Origin: Streptomyces sp. MST-110588
Lineage (GTDB): Bacteria > Actinomycetota > Actinomycetes > Streptomycetales > Streptomycetaceae
Assembly: GCF_022695595.1 (NCBI RefSeq)
Contig: NZ_CP074380.1
Location: forward strand, 2,783,501 to 2,847,500
Direction of reading: 5' to 3'
DNA length: 64,000 bases
The notes below the pieces were generated by a model. The model saw only the letters and a list, made by a program, of their open reading frames with translations. It made no database searches and was not told the DNA's origin. This document shows positions 37,652 to 46,515 of this stretch, piece by piece (position 1 is the first letter of the stretch; every line of letters starts with the position of its first letter). A program made the position numbers and the translations under genes.

Positions 37652-38775
37652 TTCGCGGCCTCCTTCCGGGGCTTGCCGGCCTTACGGCCTTTCGCGCCCG
37701 CCGCCGGGTCGTCGGCGGGGACGGCGTCCGTGACGTCGGCGGGCACGGCGTCCGTGACGTCGTGCGGGCCGGCCGTACGGCCCTTCGCGCCGCCACCCGT
37801 ACCGTCGCCCGTGCCGTCGCCGCTGTCCTCCCCGGTCTCGGCGGAGTGGCCGGTGAGGGAGATGAACACGTCGTCCAGGGTCGGACGGCGCAGCCCGATG
37901 TCGTCGATCTCCACGCCCCGCGTGTCCAGCTCGCGGATGATCTCGGCGAGCAGCTTGGCGCCGCCGGTCACCGGGACCGTGAGCTTGCGGGTGTGCTGCT
38001 CGATCTTGCCCTCGCCCTTGCCGAAGCCGCGCAGGACCTCGTCGGCGACGGCGATGTGCTCGGGGAGGTGGACGACGACCTCGACGCGCTCGCCGCCGGT
38101 GCGGGCCTTGAGCTGGTCGGACGTACCGCGGGCGATGACCTTGCCGTGGTCGACCACGGCGATGTCGTGCGCGAGGTGGTCGGCCTCTTCCAGGTACTGG
38201 GTGGTCAGCAGCAGGGTCGTACCGCCGGCGACCAGTTCCTTTATGACGTCCCACAGTTGCTGTCGGTTGCGGGGGTCCAGGCCCGTGGTCGGCTCGTCCA
38301 TGAACATCACGGGCGGGCTGACGACCAGCGCCGCGGCCAGGTCGAGCCGGCGTCGCATACCGCCGGAGTAGGTCTTGGCGGGCCGGTCACCGGCGTCGGC
38401 GAGGTGGAAGCGCTCCAGCAGCTCCCCGGCGCGCGCCTTCGCGGCGCGTCCGCTCATCTGGTAGAGCCGGCCGACCATCGTCAGGTTCTCACGGCCGGTC
38501 AAGTACTCGTCCACGGCGGCGAATTGGCCGGACAGGCCGATGGAGCGGCGTACCTCGTCCGGGTGCTTGAGGACGTCGATACCGGCCACGACCGCCTTGC
38601 CCTGGTCGGGGCGCAGCAGGGTCGTGAGGACGCGCACGGTGGTGGTCTTGCCTGCCCCGTTCGGGCCGAGCAGACCGAGGACAGTGCCTTCGGGAACGTC
38701 GAGATCGACGCCGTCCAGTGCCCTCACGTCGCCGAAGGTCTTCACGAGACCTTCGGCGTAAATGGCGCCTGGCAT
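37648..38775 (-). CDS. ABC transporter ATP-binding protein, daunorubicin resistance DrrA-like
   Basis: 375 residues. Walker A GPNGAGKTT (37-45), Q-loop LSGQFAAVDEYLTGRENL, signature YSGGMRRRLDLA (136-147), Walker B VMFMDEPTTGLDPRNR and the DrrA C-terminal domain (DIGLRRPTLDDVFISLTGH). After about 325 there is a low-complexity Gly/Asp/Ala/Lys tail, longer than usual for the family, encoded in part by near-repeats (VTDAVPADVTDAVPADD). Divergent control elements upstream (38915-38963) suggest repression by an unlinked regulator. Probable export of an antibiotic or lipid; the substrate is unknown. Confidence 0.95.
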   Translation of the reverse strand: MPGAIYAEGLVKTFGDVRALDGVDLDVPEGTVLGLLGPNGAGKTTTVRVLTTLLRPDQGKAVVAGIDVLKHPDEVRRSIGLSGQFAAVDEYLTGRENLTMVGRLYQMSGRAAKARAGELLERFHLADAGDRPAKTYSGGMRRRLDLAAALVVSPPVMFMDEPTTGLDPRNRQQLWDVIKELVAGGTTLLLTTQYLEEADHLAHDIAVVDHGKVIARGTSDQLKARTGGERVEVVVHLPEHIAVADEVLRGFGKGEGKIEQHTRKLTVPVTGGAKLLAEIIRELDTRGVEIDDIGLRRPTLDDVFISLTGHSAETGEDSGDGTGDGTGGGAKGRTAGPHDVTDAVPADVTDAVPADDPAAGAKGRKAGKPRKEAAK

Positions 38776-38914
38776 GTGGGTACTCCCAATGTTTGGGTTA
38801 GTTCCAGGAGAAACATTACGTTCGTCGGACCTCGCCCGCTTGGGCAGGCATGCGTCCGCTTTGGACCACGCCGACTCAGCCCGGCGGCAGCCCGAGCACG
38901 GATACTACCCGAGA

Positions 38915-38963
38915 CGCGATACATCGCGACACATATTCAGGAAAACGCGATAGCCGGATCGCG
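38915..38963. promoter_or_regulatory. Two tandem CGCGAT palindromes upstream of the DrrAB operon
   Basis: CGCGAT-ac-ATCGCG (38915-38928) and CGCGAT-agccgg-ATCGCG (38946-38963) use identical half-sites at different spacing. They lie about 140-190 bases before the DrrA-like start. A second small inverted repeat CCCAA-tgt-TTGGG (about 38787-38799) is next to the start codon. These look like binding sites for a TetR- or PadR-type repressor; no such gene is adjacent. Confidence 0.5.
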
Positions 38964-39047
38964 ACGCCCCGACGGACGGTGCCGGCCGGTCACCCGGCAG
39001 TCAGTCCCTCACCGGCCGCTCGCCAGTGCCCCGGCGCTGTCCGCCGC

Positions 39048-40463
39048 TCACTCCATGACGAGGTAACCCGCCTCGCGCAGCGCCGCACCGACCTCGGCGC
39101 AGTGCTCCGGCCCCTTCGTCTCCAAGTGCAACTCCACCTCCGCTTCCGTGAGTCCGAGTCGTGGATCGGTCCGTACGTGGCTCACGTCGAGGACGTTGGC
39201 GTCGACCGCTGACAACACCCCCAAAAGCGTCGCCAGCGCTCCCGGCCGGTCCGTCAGCCGCAGCCGCAGCGACAGATAGCGCCCCGCGGCGGCCATGCCG
39301 TGCCGCAGGATCCGCTGCATCAGCAGTGGATCGACGTTTCCTCCCGACAGCACCGCCACCACCGGCCCCTCGAAGGACCGCGGCTGCGAGAGCAGCGCCG
39401 CCACCGGACTCGCCCCGGCCGGCTCCACGACCAGCTTCGCCCGTTCCAGGCACAGCAGCAGAGCGCTGGAAAGCTCGTCCTCGGAGACGGTACGGACCTC
39501 GTCCACCAGATCGCCAACAATTTTGAACGGCACATCGCCCGGCCGCCCCACCTTGATGCCGTCCGCCATGGTCACCGGCGACTCGATCGATACCGGCCGC
39601 CCGGCCGCCAGCGAGGGCGGGTAGGCCGCCGCGCCCGCCGCCTGCACCCCGACGATCCGTACGTCCGGCCGCAGCGCCTTGACCGCCACGGCGATGCCCG
39701 CCGCCAGACCGCCGCCGCCGATCCCGACCACGACCGTACGGACCTCGGGGCACTGCTCCAGGATCTCCAGCCCGACCGTCCCCTGGCCGGCGATGATGTC
39801 CCGGTGGTCGAAGGGGTGGATGAACACCGCGCCCGTGGCCCGCGCGTGCTCCTGCGCCGCCGCGAGTGTCTCGTCCACCACCTGCCCGTGGAGCCGCACC
39901 TGCGCCCCGTATTCACGCGTCGCCGCGACCTTGGGCAGCGGCGCCCCGACCGGCATGAACACCGTCGAGCGCACTCCCAGCAGCGAGGCCGCCAGCGCGA
40001 CGCCCTGCGCGTGGTTGCCCGCGCTCGCGGCGACCACGCCGGCGGCCCGCTCCTCCTGCGACAGACCGGCTATACGGACGTAGGCGCCGCGTATCTTGAA
40101 GGACCCCGTACGTTGCAGGTTCTCGCATTTCAGGTGCACCGGGGCGCCCACCAGGGCCGACAGATGGCGGCTGCCCTCCAGGGCCGTGGACCGGGAGACC
40201 CCGGAGAGCATCTTCTGCGCTTCCCGTACGTCGTCGATGCTCACCGTCGCGCGCAGTGCACCGGTGGCGGGCGCCGCGCCGGGTTCCTCCCGGGGTTCCG
40301 CACCGGGCCTCGCTCTGGGCTCCGGGCCGGGCCCCGCACCGGGCGCGGTACGGGCGCCGGGCGCGGTACGGGGCGGGGGCGGAGGCGGACGCGGGCGCCG
40401 GGGTGGGCGCGGGCGTGGGGACGGCAGTGGACGCGTGCGGCGTGTGATCGGCCATGTAGCCAA
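39048..40463 (-). CDS. ilvA: Threonine ammonia-lyase (biosynthetic-type, ACT domain)
   Basis: Deaminates threonine to 2-oxobutyrate, first step of isoleucine synthesis. The core begins near residue 75 (SIDDVREAQKMLSGV), PLP Lys123 in RTGSFKIRGAY, GIGGGGLAAGIA phosphate loop, and a C-terminal ACT-type regulatory domain (about 395-471, LRLTDRPGALATLLGVL). The core of about 400 residues matches the usual length; the 70 residues before it are Pro/Arg/Gly low complexity. The listed start is a TTG at 40463. Alternatives are the GTG at 40244, or ATG 40455 (MADHTPHAS) in a different frame, which would need an indel. The function is certain; the N-terminus is not. Confidence 0.92.
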   Translation of the reverse strand: MATWPITRRTRPLPSPRPRPPRRPRPPPPPPRTAPGARTAPGAGPGPEPRARPGAEPREEPGAAPATGALRATVSIDDVREAQKMLSGVSRSTALEGSRHLSALVGAPVHLKCENLQRTGSFKIRGAYVRIAGLSQEERAAGVVAASAGNHAQGVALAASLLGVRSTVFMPVGAPLPKVAATREYGAQVRLHGQVVDETLAAAQEHARATGAVFIHPFDHRDIIAGQGTVGLEILEQCPEVRTVVVGIGGGGLAAGIAVAVKALRPDVRIVGVQAAGAAAYPPSLAAGRPVSIESPVTMADGIKVGRPGDVPFKIVGDLVDEVRTVSEDELSSALLLCLERAKLVVEPAGASPVAALLSQPRSFEGPVVAVLSGGNVDPLLMQRILRHGMAAAGRYLSLRLRLTDRPGALATLLGVLSAVDANVLDVSHVRTDPRLGLTEAEVELHLETKGPEHCAEVGAALREAGYLVME

Positions 40464-40676
40464 GTCTTACAGCTCACTTCCGGGCAGGTCCGGCCGTCCC
40501 CAGGACCCGCCGCCGGCGCTTTCCGGGACCGGACCCCGATGCCTTGCGGGGCCGGGGCCGGGAGCGCTCGGGGTGGCGGTCGGGGTCCAGGTCAGGGGCG
40601 CCCCGGGACCTGATCCGCGCCCCTTCGGGGTGGGGTCCGATCCGACCCGGGGCCGGACCGGGACCGCCCTGAGGGC

Positions 40677-40843
40677 TAGGGCGTTTCTGATGGATCTCCG
40701 TGGAAGACGGAGCGGTGTTCGGTGCGTGCGCTCGGCGTGCGGTGTGAAGGGTCATGTGGCGGAGCCACCTGTCCCTTTGCGCCGTGCGGCGAGGGTGCGT
40801 GCCGGGCGTCGCGAGGCCGCGGAGATCCATCAGAAGCGCCCTA
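40677..40843. mobile_element. MITE-like element, 167 bp with 24-bp terminal inverted repeats
   Basis: The ends tagggcgtttctgatggatc+tccg (40677-40700) and its complement (40820-40843) match at 23 of 24 positions. The 119-base interior has no open frame of note. The outermost TA at both ends fits a TA target site, as used by IS630/Tc1-type transposases. It lies in the 548-base non-coding region between ilvA and the MarR gene. No transposase is present here, so it would be non-autonomous. The remainder of that gap is GC-rich and without a gene. Confidence 0.65.
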
Positions 40844-41011
40844 CATCCGGTCCGCCTGTGGAACAGGCCGGAAACGCTCTGCGGGCCGGATCCGGTCCGC
40901 ACCCGGCACCGGTCCGCCCCCGTCGGTTTGGGCAGCGCCGGTACGGTCCGCGCCCGGGCCGCGTACTCTGTCCCCCAATCCGTACGCATCCCATGAAGCG
41001 AGCTCCCGGCC

Positions 41012-41512
41012 ATGCCCACCTCTTCGGACATGACGACCCACACCGACCCCGCTCTTCTCGACGCGCTGCAACATCAAGTCGCCGTCTTCGCCCGCCGCGC
41101 CGAACAGAGCCGGCTCGGCGGCGTCGGGCAGGCGCGCAACTCCATGGACCGCGCCGCCTACCTGCTGCTCAACCGCCTCGACCAGGAAGGGCCGATGGGC
41201 GTCAAGGCCCTGGCCGCCGGGATGGGCATCGACTCCTCGACCGTGACCCGGCAGGTCGCACCGCTCGTCGACTCGGGCCTGGTCACCCGCGCCTCGCACC
41301 CCGAGGACGGCCGGGCCGTGGTGCTCCAGCTCTCCGAGCGCGGCCGGACCCGCCTGGAAGAGGTACGGGCCTCTCGCCGCGCCCTGATGGCGCTGGTGAC
41401 CGACGAGTGGACGGAGGAGGAGCGGGACGCCTTCTGCACGCTCCTGACGCGTTTCAACACCTCCCTCGCCACGGTCACCGCCTCCCTGCCCCCGGCGGGC
41501 CCCACCTCCTGA
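41012..41512 (+). CDS. MarR family transcriptional regulator
   Basis: 166 residues with the MarR winged helix domain: AAYLLLNRLDQEGPMGVKALAAGMGIDSSTVTRQVAPLVDSGLV (recognition helix) and ASHPEDGRAVVLQLSERGRT (wing). ATG at 41012 following GAGCTCCCGG is a weak ribosome-binding site; a second ATG (MTTHTD) at 41030 is possible. Target unknown; nearest genes are ilvA (convergent side across the MITE-like element) and the repeat array. Confidence 0.93.
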   Translation: MPTSSDMTTHTDPALLDALQHQVAVFARRAEQSRLGGVGQARNSMDRAAYLLLNRLDQEGPMGVKALAAGMGIDSSTVTRQVAPLVDSGLVTRASHPEDGRAVVLQLSERGRTRLEEVRASRRALMALVTDEWTEEERDAFCTLLTRFNTSLATVTASLPPAGPTS

Positions 41513-41556
41513 CCCGTCCGCCCGGCCGACCGGCCCGGCCGACCGGCCCACACGCC

Positions 41557-41795
41557 CCCTACGGGCGGGCCTCGTCCCCGCAGGGTCGCGGCACACCCGC
41601 AGGGGCCCTGTCTTCCCGTAGGGAGCCGACCGCCCCGTAGGGGGCAGGCTTGCCCATAGGGGCCAAGCTTGCCCGTAGGGGGTTGACCGTCCCGTAGGGG
41701 CCAGACCTCCCCCTAAGGGGCTGACCGTCCCGTCAGGACCCGCCCGACCCGTAAGGGGCTGAACGGCCCGCAGGTGACCGCATCGTTCCTACGGG
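41557..41795. repeat. Array of about 12 degenerate 19-bp repeats with CCCGTAGGGG core
   Basis: Cores recur at 41577, 41596, 41615, 41634, 41653, 41672, 41691, about 41710, 41729, 41748 and 41767, i.e. at an almost exact 19-base period, with likely edge copies near 41557 and 41787. The core is near-palindromic (CCCGTAGGGG, CCCATAGGGG, CCCGCAGGGG and others); the 9-base spacer is variable but often gaccgt or cttg. It occupies the gap between the MarR gene and the sigma-factor gene. Confidence 0.85.
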
Positions 41796-41932
41796 CCCTG
41801 CCGCGCCCTTACGCGTACGGCCGCCCTTACGGATACAGCCGCCCTCGCGGACACGGCGGCCGGCTTCCGTCGGCCCCCTTGACCGGATCGTGGCGGCTGC
41901 CGTGCTATGGAGGGCGACGGCCGGGAGGCGCT

Positions 41933-42649
41933 GTGCGAGAGCGGCGGGAAGCGCAAGAGCGCCGCCGCGCCCGGGAGTTCGAAGCGTACGTGGCGGGCGC
42001 GGCAGGCCGGCTGCTGCGTGCCGCCACGCTCCTCACCGGCGAGCCGGAACGCCAACCGGCCCCGGCGGCGGAGGAGTTGCTCGTGGCCGCGCTGGCCCGT
42101 ACGTACGCCGCCTGGGACCGGCTGCGCGGCGAGGACCCGTACGACCGCACCCGCCAGGAACTGGCCGCCCGTTTCGCCCACACCGCCTGGCGGCAGCGCC
42201 TCCCCCGCCGCCTGCGGCACGGTCGGCACCCGCGCCGCCGCGGCGGTCTCCTGGAACGGCTCTCGCCACCGGAGCGCCTCGTTCTCGTGCTGCGCCTGTA
42301 CGAGGGCGTCGCCGAGGAGCAGGTCGCCGCTCAACTCGGGCTGCCCGCCGAGCGCGTACACCACCTGTGTCTGCGTGCCATCGGGGAAATGCGCAGCAAT
42401 CCCCCCAAGCCCTCGCCCGCCACCCCGTACGGCTCCCCGCCCCGGCCCCCGACCGCGCCCCTCATCGACCCCGCCCCACCGCCCGAGCCCCCGGTCGGCC
42501 CGTCACCCGGCCAATCGCCCGACCTGTCGGCCTCCCCTACGGAACCTTCGCGTACAGCAGTCACCCGCACCGGGACCGCCCGCGCCGAAGCCACCCGCAC
42601 GGAAGCGCCCCGTACGGAAGCGCCCCGTACGGAATCCCCCCTGCCATGA
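41933..42649 (+). CDS. SigE-like ECF sigma factor (degenerate sigma-2, intact sigma-4 region)
   Basis: 238 residues from the GTG at 41933 (GGGAGG 6 bases before). Residues 12-110 resemble sigma-70 region 2 of SigE-type factors (FEAYVAGAAGRLLRAATLLTG .. LLVAALARTYAAWDRL). Residues 115-160 form region 4 (LERLSPPERLVLVLRLYEGVAEEQVAAQLGLPAERVHHLCLRAIGEMR). After about 165 there is a Pro/Thr/Arg tail of unclear role ending in RTEAPRTEAPRTES repeats. The divergent region 2 makes true sigma activity uncertain. It overlaps the next gene by ATGA. The 19-bp repeat array is immediately upstream. Confidence 0.78.
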   Translation: MRERREAQERRRAREFEAYVAGAAGRLLRAATLLTGEPERQPAPAAEELLVAALARTYAAWDRLRGEDPYDRTRQELAARFAHTAWRQRLPRRLRHGRHPRRRGGLLERLSPPERLVLVLRLYEGVAEEQVAAQLGLPAERVHHLCLRAIGEMRSNPPKPSPATPYGSPPRPPTAPLIDPAPPPEPPVGPSPGQSPDLSASPTEPSRTAVTRTGTARAEATRTEAPRTEAPRTESPLP

Positions 42650-42897
42650 ACCTCCCGGACCGGAAGGAGGCAGAGGTGCGGCGGCTGCTCGACGGCCCGC
42701 ACCCGCTCGTCCCGCCCGACCTGGCCGCTCGGGCGGCCGAGCGCGGCCGGCGGCTGCTGGCCCGCCGCCGCCTGCTGCGCCGCCTGGTCTGGCTGCTGAC
42801 CCTCACGGCCCTGCTGGCACTGGTGATCTGGGTGACCGTCGACCAGCCGTGGTCACCGCCGCCGGCGATCACCACCCCTCCCGTGGAAGGGTGGTGA
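42646..42897 (+). CDS. Small single-pass membrane protein co-translated with the sigma-like gene
   Basis: 83 residues: a charged cytoplasmic part (NLPDRKEAEVRRLLDGPHPLVPPDL), an Arg-rich stretch (RGRRLLARRRLLRRL), one helix (LVWLLTLTALLALVIWVTV, about 49-67) and a short outer tail. ATG at 42646 overlaps the sigma-like stop (ATGA). This layout suggests a membrane anchor or anti-sigma-like partner, but the protein is too small to contain a known anti-sigma domain and none is visible. Confidence 0.8.
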   Translation: MNLPDRKEAEVRRLLDGPHPLVPPDLAARAAERGRRLLARRRLLRRLVWLLTLTALLALVIWVTVDQPWSPPPAITTPPVEGW

Positions 42898-42899
42898 TC
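42867..42899. terminator. Hairpin terminator overlapping the stop codon
   Basis: gatcaccaccc and gggtggtgatc form a perfect 11-bp stem (42867-42877 and 42889-42899) with an 11-base loop; the TGA of the small membrane protein gene lies inside the right arm. Confidence 0.8.
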
Positions 42900-43029
42900 A
42901 CCGGACCGCCGGACTGTTCGGACCGCCGGCTGTTCGCGCCGCCGCACGCCGGACTACTCATACGGCCCGGCCGTTCGAACCGCCGGACCGCCGCTGCCGC
43001 CCGGCCCGCCCCCGGCCGTACCGCCCGGC

Positions 43030-44190
43030 CTACCCCAGCGCCTGGGCGAGGTCCGCCAGCAGGTCGTCCGCGGACTCGATGCCCACCGACAGACGTACGA
43101 GATCGGCCGGGACCTCCAGGGCGGAGCCCGCCGTCGACGCGTGCGTCATCCGTCCCGGGTGCTCGATCAGCGACTCGACGCCGCCCAGCGACTCACCGAG
43201 GGTGAACAGCTTCGCCCGGTTGCAGACCTCGACGGCCGCCTGCTCGCCGCCCTCGACGCGGAAGGAGACCATGCCGCCGAAGGAACGCATCTGCTTGGCG
43301 GCGGTCTCGTGGCCCGGGTGCTCCGGCAGCCCCGGGTAGTAGACCTGGGTCACCTTGGGGTGCGAGGTCAGCAGTTCGGCGATGCGCGAGGCGTTGGCGC
43401 TGTGCCGGTCCATCCGTACGGCCAGTGTCTTGATGCCGCGCATCACCAGCCAGGCGTCGAAGGGGCCGGCGATGGCACCCATCGCGTTCTGGTGGTAGGC
43501 CAGTTCGTCCCCGAGGGTGTCGTCGTTGACGACGAGCGCGCCGCCGACGACGTCCGAGTGGCCGCCCATGTACTTCGTCGTGGAGTAGACCACCACGTCC
43601 GCCCCTAGGGAGAGCGGCTGCTGGAGGTAGGGGCTGGCGAAGGTGTTGTCGACGACGAGACGCGCCCCGGCGTCCCGGGCGACATCGGCGACGGCCGCGA
43701 TGTCCGTGATGCCCAGGAGGGGATTACTGGGGGTTTCGACCCAGATCACCTTCGTACGGGGCCGCAGCGCGGCTCGTACGGCCTGCGGGTCGGAGCTGTC
43801 GGCGACCGACCACTCCACCCCCCACCGCTCCACGACCTTCGCGAACAGGCGGAACGTTCCACCGTACGCGTCATTGGGGATGACGACGTGGTCGCCGGGA
43901 GTGAGAAGGGTCCGCAGCAGGCAGTCCTCGGCCGCGAGGCCGGAGGCGAAGGCCAGACCCCGGCGGCCTCCGTCCAGGGCGGCGAGGTTCTCTTCGAGGG
44001 CGGTACGGGTCGGGTTGGCGCTGCGGCTGTACTCGTAGCCGCCGCGCAGCCCGCCCACACCGTCCTGCTTGTAGGTGGACACCTGGTAGATGGGCGGTAC
44101 CACCGCGCCGGTCGCCTGGTCGGGCTCCTGACCTGCGTGGATGGCGAGGGTTTCGAAATGCTGGTGGCGCTGGTCGCGCTGATCGCTCAT
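43030..44190 (-). CDS. metB: Cystathionine gamma-synthase
   Basis: PLP enzyme of the Cys/Met metabolism family; joins an O-acylhomoserine and cysteine to cystathionine in methionine synthesis. 386 residues: TLAIHAGQEPDQATGAVVPPIYQVSTY, YEYSRSANPTRTALEENLAALDGG, VDNTFASPYLQQPLSLGADVVVYSTTKY with PLP Lys206 and SLGGVESLIEHPGRMTHAS. A cystathionine gamma-lyase function is hard to exclude by sequence. ATG at 44190. It is divergent from the following gene; no methionine riboswitch is visible in the short leader. Confidence 0.93.
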   Translation of the reverse strand: MSDQRDQRHQHFETLAIHAGQEPDQATGAVVPPIYQVSTYKQDGVGGLRGGYEYSRSANPTRTALEENLAALDGGRRGLAFASGLAAEDCLLRTLLTPGDHVVIPNDAYGGTFRLFAKVVERWGVEWSVADSSDPQAVRAALRPRTKVIWVETPSNPLLGITDIAAVADVARDAGARLVVDNTFASPYLQQPLSLGADVVVYSTTKYMGGHSDVVGGALVVNDDTLGDELAYHQNAMGAIAGPFDAWLVMRGIKTLAVRMDRHSANASRIAELLTSHPKVTQVYYPGLPEHPGHETAAKQMRSFGGMVSFRVEGGEQAAVEVCNRAKLFTLGESLGGVESLIEHPGRMTHASTAGSALEVPADLVRLSVGIESADDLLADLAQALG

Positions 44191-44422
44191 GCCTGCCGAG
44201 GGTAGTCGCCCACACCCGGGAACTTTTCGGAACTTTCTGGTTCGCTGGATAGTGGAAACATACGAGCCATACGTACGAAACCTCGCTCACCCGCTCACCG
44301 CCCGGCCCGCCCCAGCTCACCCATCCACTCACATCCGTCCCAGCCTTCCCCGCACAACCACCCCGCTCATCCCACTCACCCACCCCAAACCATCACCAAA
44401 CCACCACCCCGGGATTCCTCAC

Positions 44423-45550
44423 ATGGACGCTCTGCTGGTTCTCATCGCCGTGACCGCGATCGGCGGTGTCGTCCTCCTCCCCTGGCTGCGGCGCAGGCAG
44501 GGCGCGCAGCAGGCCCGGCAGGGCCTGTCCGTGGCCACGGACCCGGTGTCCGGCCACGGCTTCGCCCCCGCCGAGGAGCTGGACGTACGGCTGCCCGGCC
44601 CGGACCCCGAGCTGGAGGAGGCGCTGGAGGAGATCCGCCGTACGCACGACTGGCGGCCGGCCGCCCAGCTCCTGGCTGCCACCGGGGACGACTGGGAGCG
44701 CCGCTGGCAGCGGGTCCAGACGCTGGCCGGGGCCGCCGCGTTCGAACTCGCCGAGCAGCCGGGGCGGGGCGGGATCTGGCTGCGTACGTGGCGTTCGGAG
44801 GCGCCCAAGGACCCGGGAGGGGCGCAGACCCACGCCCAGTTCCTCACCGTCCAGGCGTTGCGCGACCCCTCGTCGCAGGACTTCCGCATGATCCTGGAGG
44901 AGGCCCGTACGGTCTGCCGCGAGGCCGCGCTGCTGGCGCCCGGCAGCCCCGTCCCGTACATCACCGAGCTGGCCGTCGCCCGTGGCCTGGGCGAGCGCGG
45001 GGCGGAGTACGAGGCGCTGTGGTCCGAAGTGGCCCGGCGCGCCCCGCACCACATGGGCGCCCACCTCGCCGCCCTCCCCTACTGGTCGCACAAGTGGCAC
45101 GGGTCCAAGCAGGAGGCCGACGCCTTCGCCGAGCGGGCCGCTGCCACCGCCCCGGCCGGGAGCCTGCTGCCCGCCCTGCCGCTGTTCTCCGTGTACGAGC
45201 ACCTGCCCGAGGCGAACCTGGTCCACGGCCTCTACCAGAGCGCGGTCGTCGAACGCGCCATCGAGGGGGCGCACTTCGCGCTGCGGGAGGCCCCGGCGGA
45301 CCACCCGGTGGCGCCGCACGTCCGGCACCTGCTCATCTGGTTCCTGGTCCGCGCCGAGCGCTACGCGGAGGCACTGGAGCAGATCCGCCTGGTGGACGGC
45401 CACGTGGGCGCCGTCCCGTGGTCCTACAGTCCGCGCCCCGCCGCCGAGTACGCCGCCTACCGCGCCCTGGCCGTCGCCGGCGCGCAACGCCTGGACGGCA
45501 CCTCCCCCACCTCCCCGCCCCAGCCCCCGACGCAGCCTCCGACCCCATAG
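44423..45550 (+). CDS. Conserved hypothetical membrane-anchored protein
   Basis: 375 residues. An N-terminal helix ([25 protein letters not shown]) anchors it, followed by a mostly helical domain ([45 protein letters not shown]..) that has TPR-like alternation in the second half ([49 protein letters not shown]). The C-terminus is Pro/Ser/Thr-rich. I do not recognise the family. ATG at 44423 with only a weak ribosome-binding site in a C/A-rich leader (44290-44420). Confidence 0.85.
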   Translation: MDALLVLIAVTAIGGVVLLPWLRRRQGAQQARQGLSVATDPVSGHGFAPAEELDVRLPGPDPELEEALEEIRRTHDWRPAAQLLAATGDDWERRWQRVQTLAGAAAFELAEQPGRGGIWLRTWRSEAPKDPGGAQTHAQFLTVQALRDPSSQDFRMILEEARTVCREAALLAPGSPVPYITELAVARGLGERGAEYEALWSEVARRAPHHMGAHLAALPYWSHKWHGSKQEADAFAERAAATAPAGSLLPALPLFSVYEHLPEANLVHGLYQSAVVERAIEGAHFALREAPADHPVAPHVRHLLIWFLVRAERYAEALEQIRLVDGHVGAVPWSYSPRPAAEYAAYRALAVAGAQRLDGTSPTSPPQPPTQPPTP

Positions 45551-45657
45551 GGACTCCCCGGAATTCCCCCACCCCGCAAGACGTTCCCCCAAGGGCCGAC
45601 AACTGCCCCCGACACCCTTACCACCTTCTCCCTCCCCCTCCGCCTGGAGCCGACCCG

Positions 45658-46343
45658 ATGCTGTTCCACCGCTTCAAGAACCGTCTCCCCTCCCCCGAAG
45701 AGGCGCTCAAAGGCCGTTCGGAGCCCGGCTTCAACATCCCCGAGCGTCACACCGTCCTCGGTACCCCCCTCCTCGGCCCCTACCCCGAGGGCCTGGAGAT
45801 CGCCGACTTCGGCCTGGGCTGCTTCTGGGGCGCCGAGCGGAAGTTCTGGCAGACCGACGGCGTATGGACCACCCTCGTCGGCTACCAGGGCGGCCACACC
45901 CCGCACCCCACGTACGAAGAGGTGTGCAGCGGCCTGACCGGCCACACCGAAACCGTCCGCGTCGTTTACGACCCCGCCGTCGTCCCGTACTCCGCCCTCC
46001 TGAAGCTCTTCTGGGAGTCCCACGACCCGACCCAGGGCTTCCGCCAGGGCAACGACGTCGGCACCCAGTACCGCTCCGCCATCTACACCCACTCCCCGCC
46101 CAGCAACGCGAAGCCGAGTCCTCCCGCGACGCCTACCAGGCCGTTCTCCACAACTCCGGCTACGGCCCCATCACCACCGAAATCCTCCCCGCCACCCCCA
46201 CCCGCCCCTTCTACCCCGCCGAAGCCCCCCACCAGCAATACCTGGACAAAAACCCAGCAGGCTACTGCGGCATCGGCGGCACGGGCGTCTCCTGCCCGAC
46301 GGGCATCGCTCCGTCGCCGTCGCCGGAAGCCACGGACGAGTAG
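45658..46343 (+). pseudogene. msrA: Peptide-methionine (S)-S-oxide reductase MsrA (single-base frameshift)
   Basis: Repairs methionine-S-sulfoxide in proteins. About 228 residues when repaired. The catalytic Cys55 is in [14 protein letters not shown]; then [32 protein letters not shown] and [23 protein letters not shown]. The frame breaks at about 46094-46101 (ccccgccc) and resumes as [16 protein letters not shown] and ending [23 protein letters not shown], with the resolving Cys residues. ATG at 45658 with TGGAG upstream. Sequencing error is the likely cause. Confidence 0.92.
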
Positions 46344-46515
46344 AGGGACGAGTAGACCGCCCCACGGCAGTGTCACAGCCCCCGGCCATGGTTACCGCGT
46401 GCCAGCCCGGGAGGGTAGCCGTATCGCTTCTCCCTCACTCGTTCGAGCGAGGGAAATGCGCTCATGCCCTATACGCTGAGCCATGGCGATCAGAATCACG
46501 CCCATGGGAGCAGCC

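Noticed and set aside
40677..40843. A gene inside the inverted-repeat element
   Set aside because: The interior of 119 bases has no frame with a start, a ribosome-binding site and plausible protein composition.
40464..41011. Antisense 40474-41043 coding frame
   Set aside because: It crosses the MITE-like element and the MarR promoter; no domain or start signal supports it.
41557..41795. CRISPR array
   Set aside because: The period is 19 bases with a 10-base core and 9-base spacers, far shorter than CRISPR repeats and spacers, and no cas genes are present.
43000..44420. SAM or other methionine riboswitch near metB
   Set aside because: The metB leader before the ATG at 44190 is short and I could not find the conserved riboswitch core or an anti-terminator pair.
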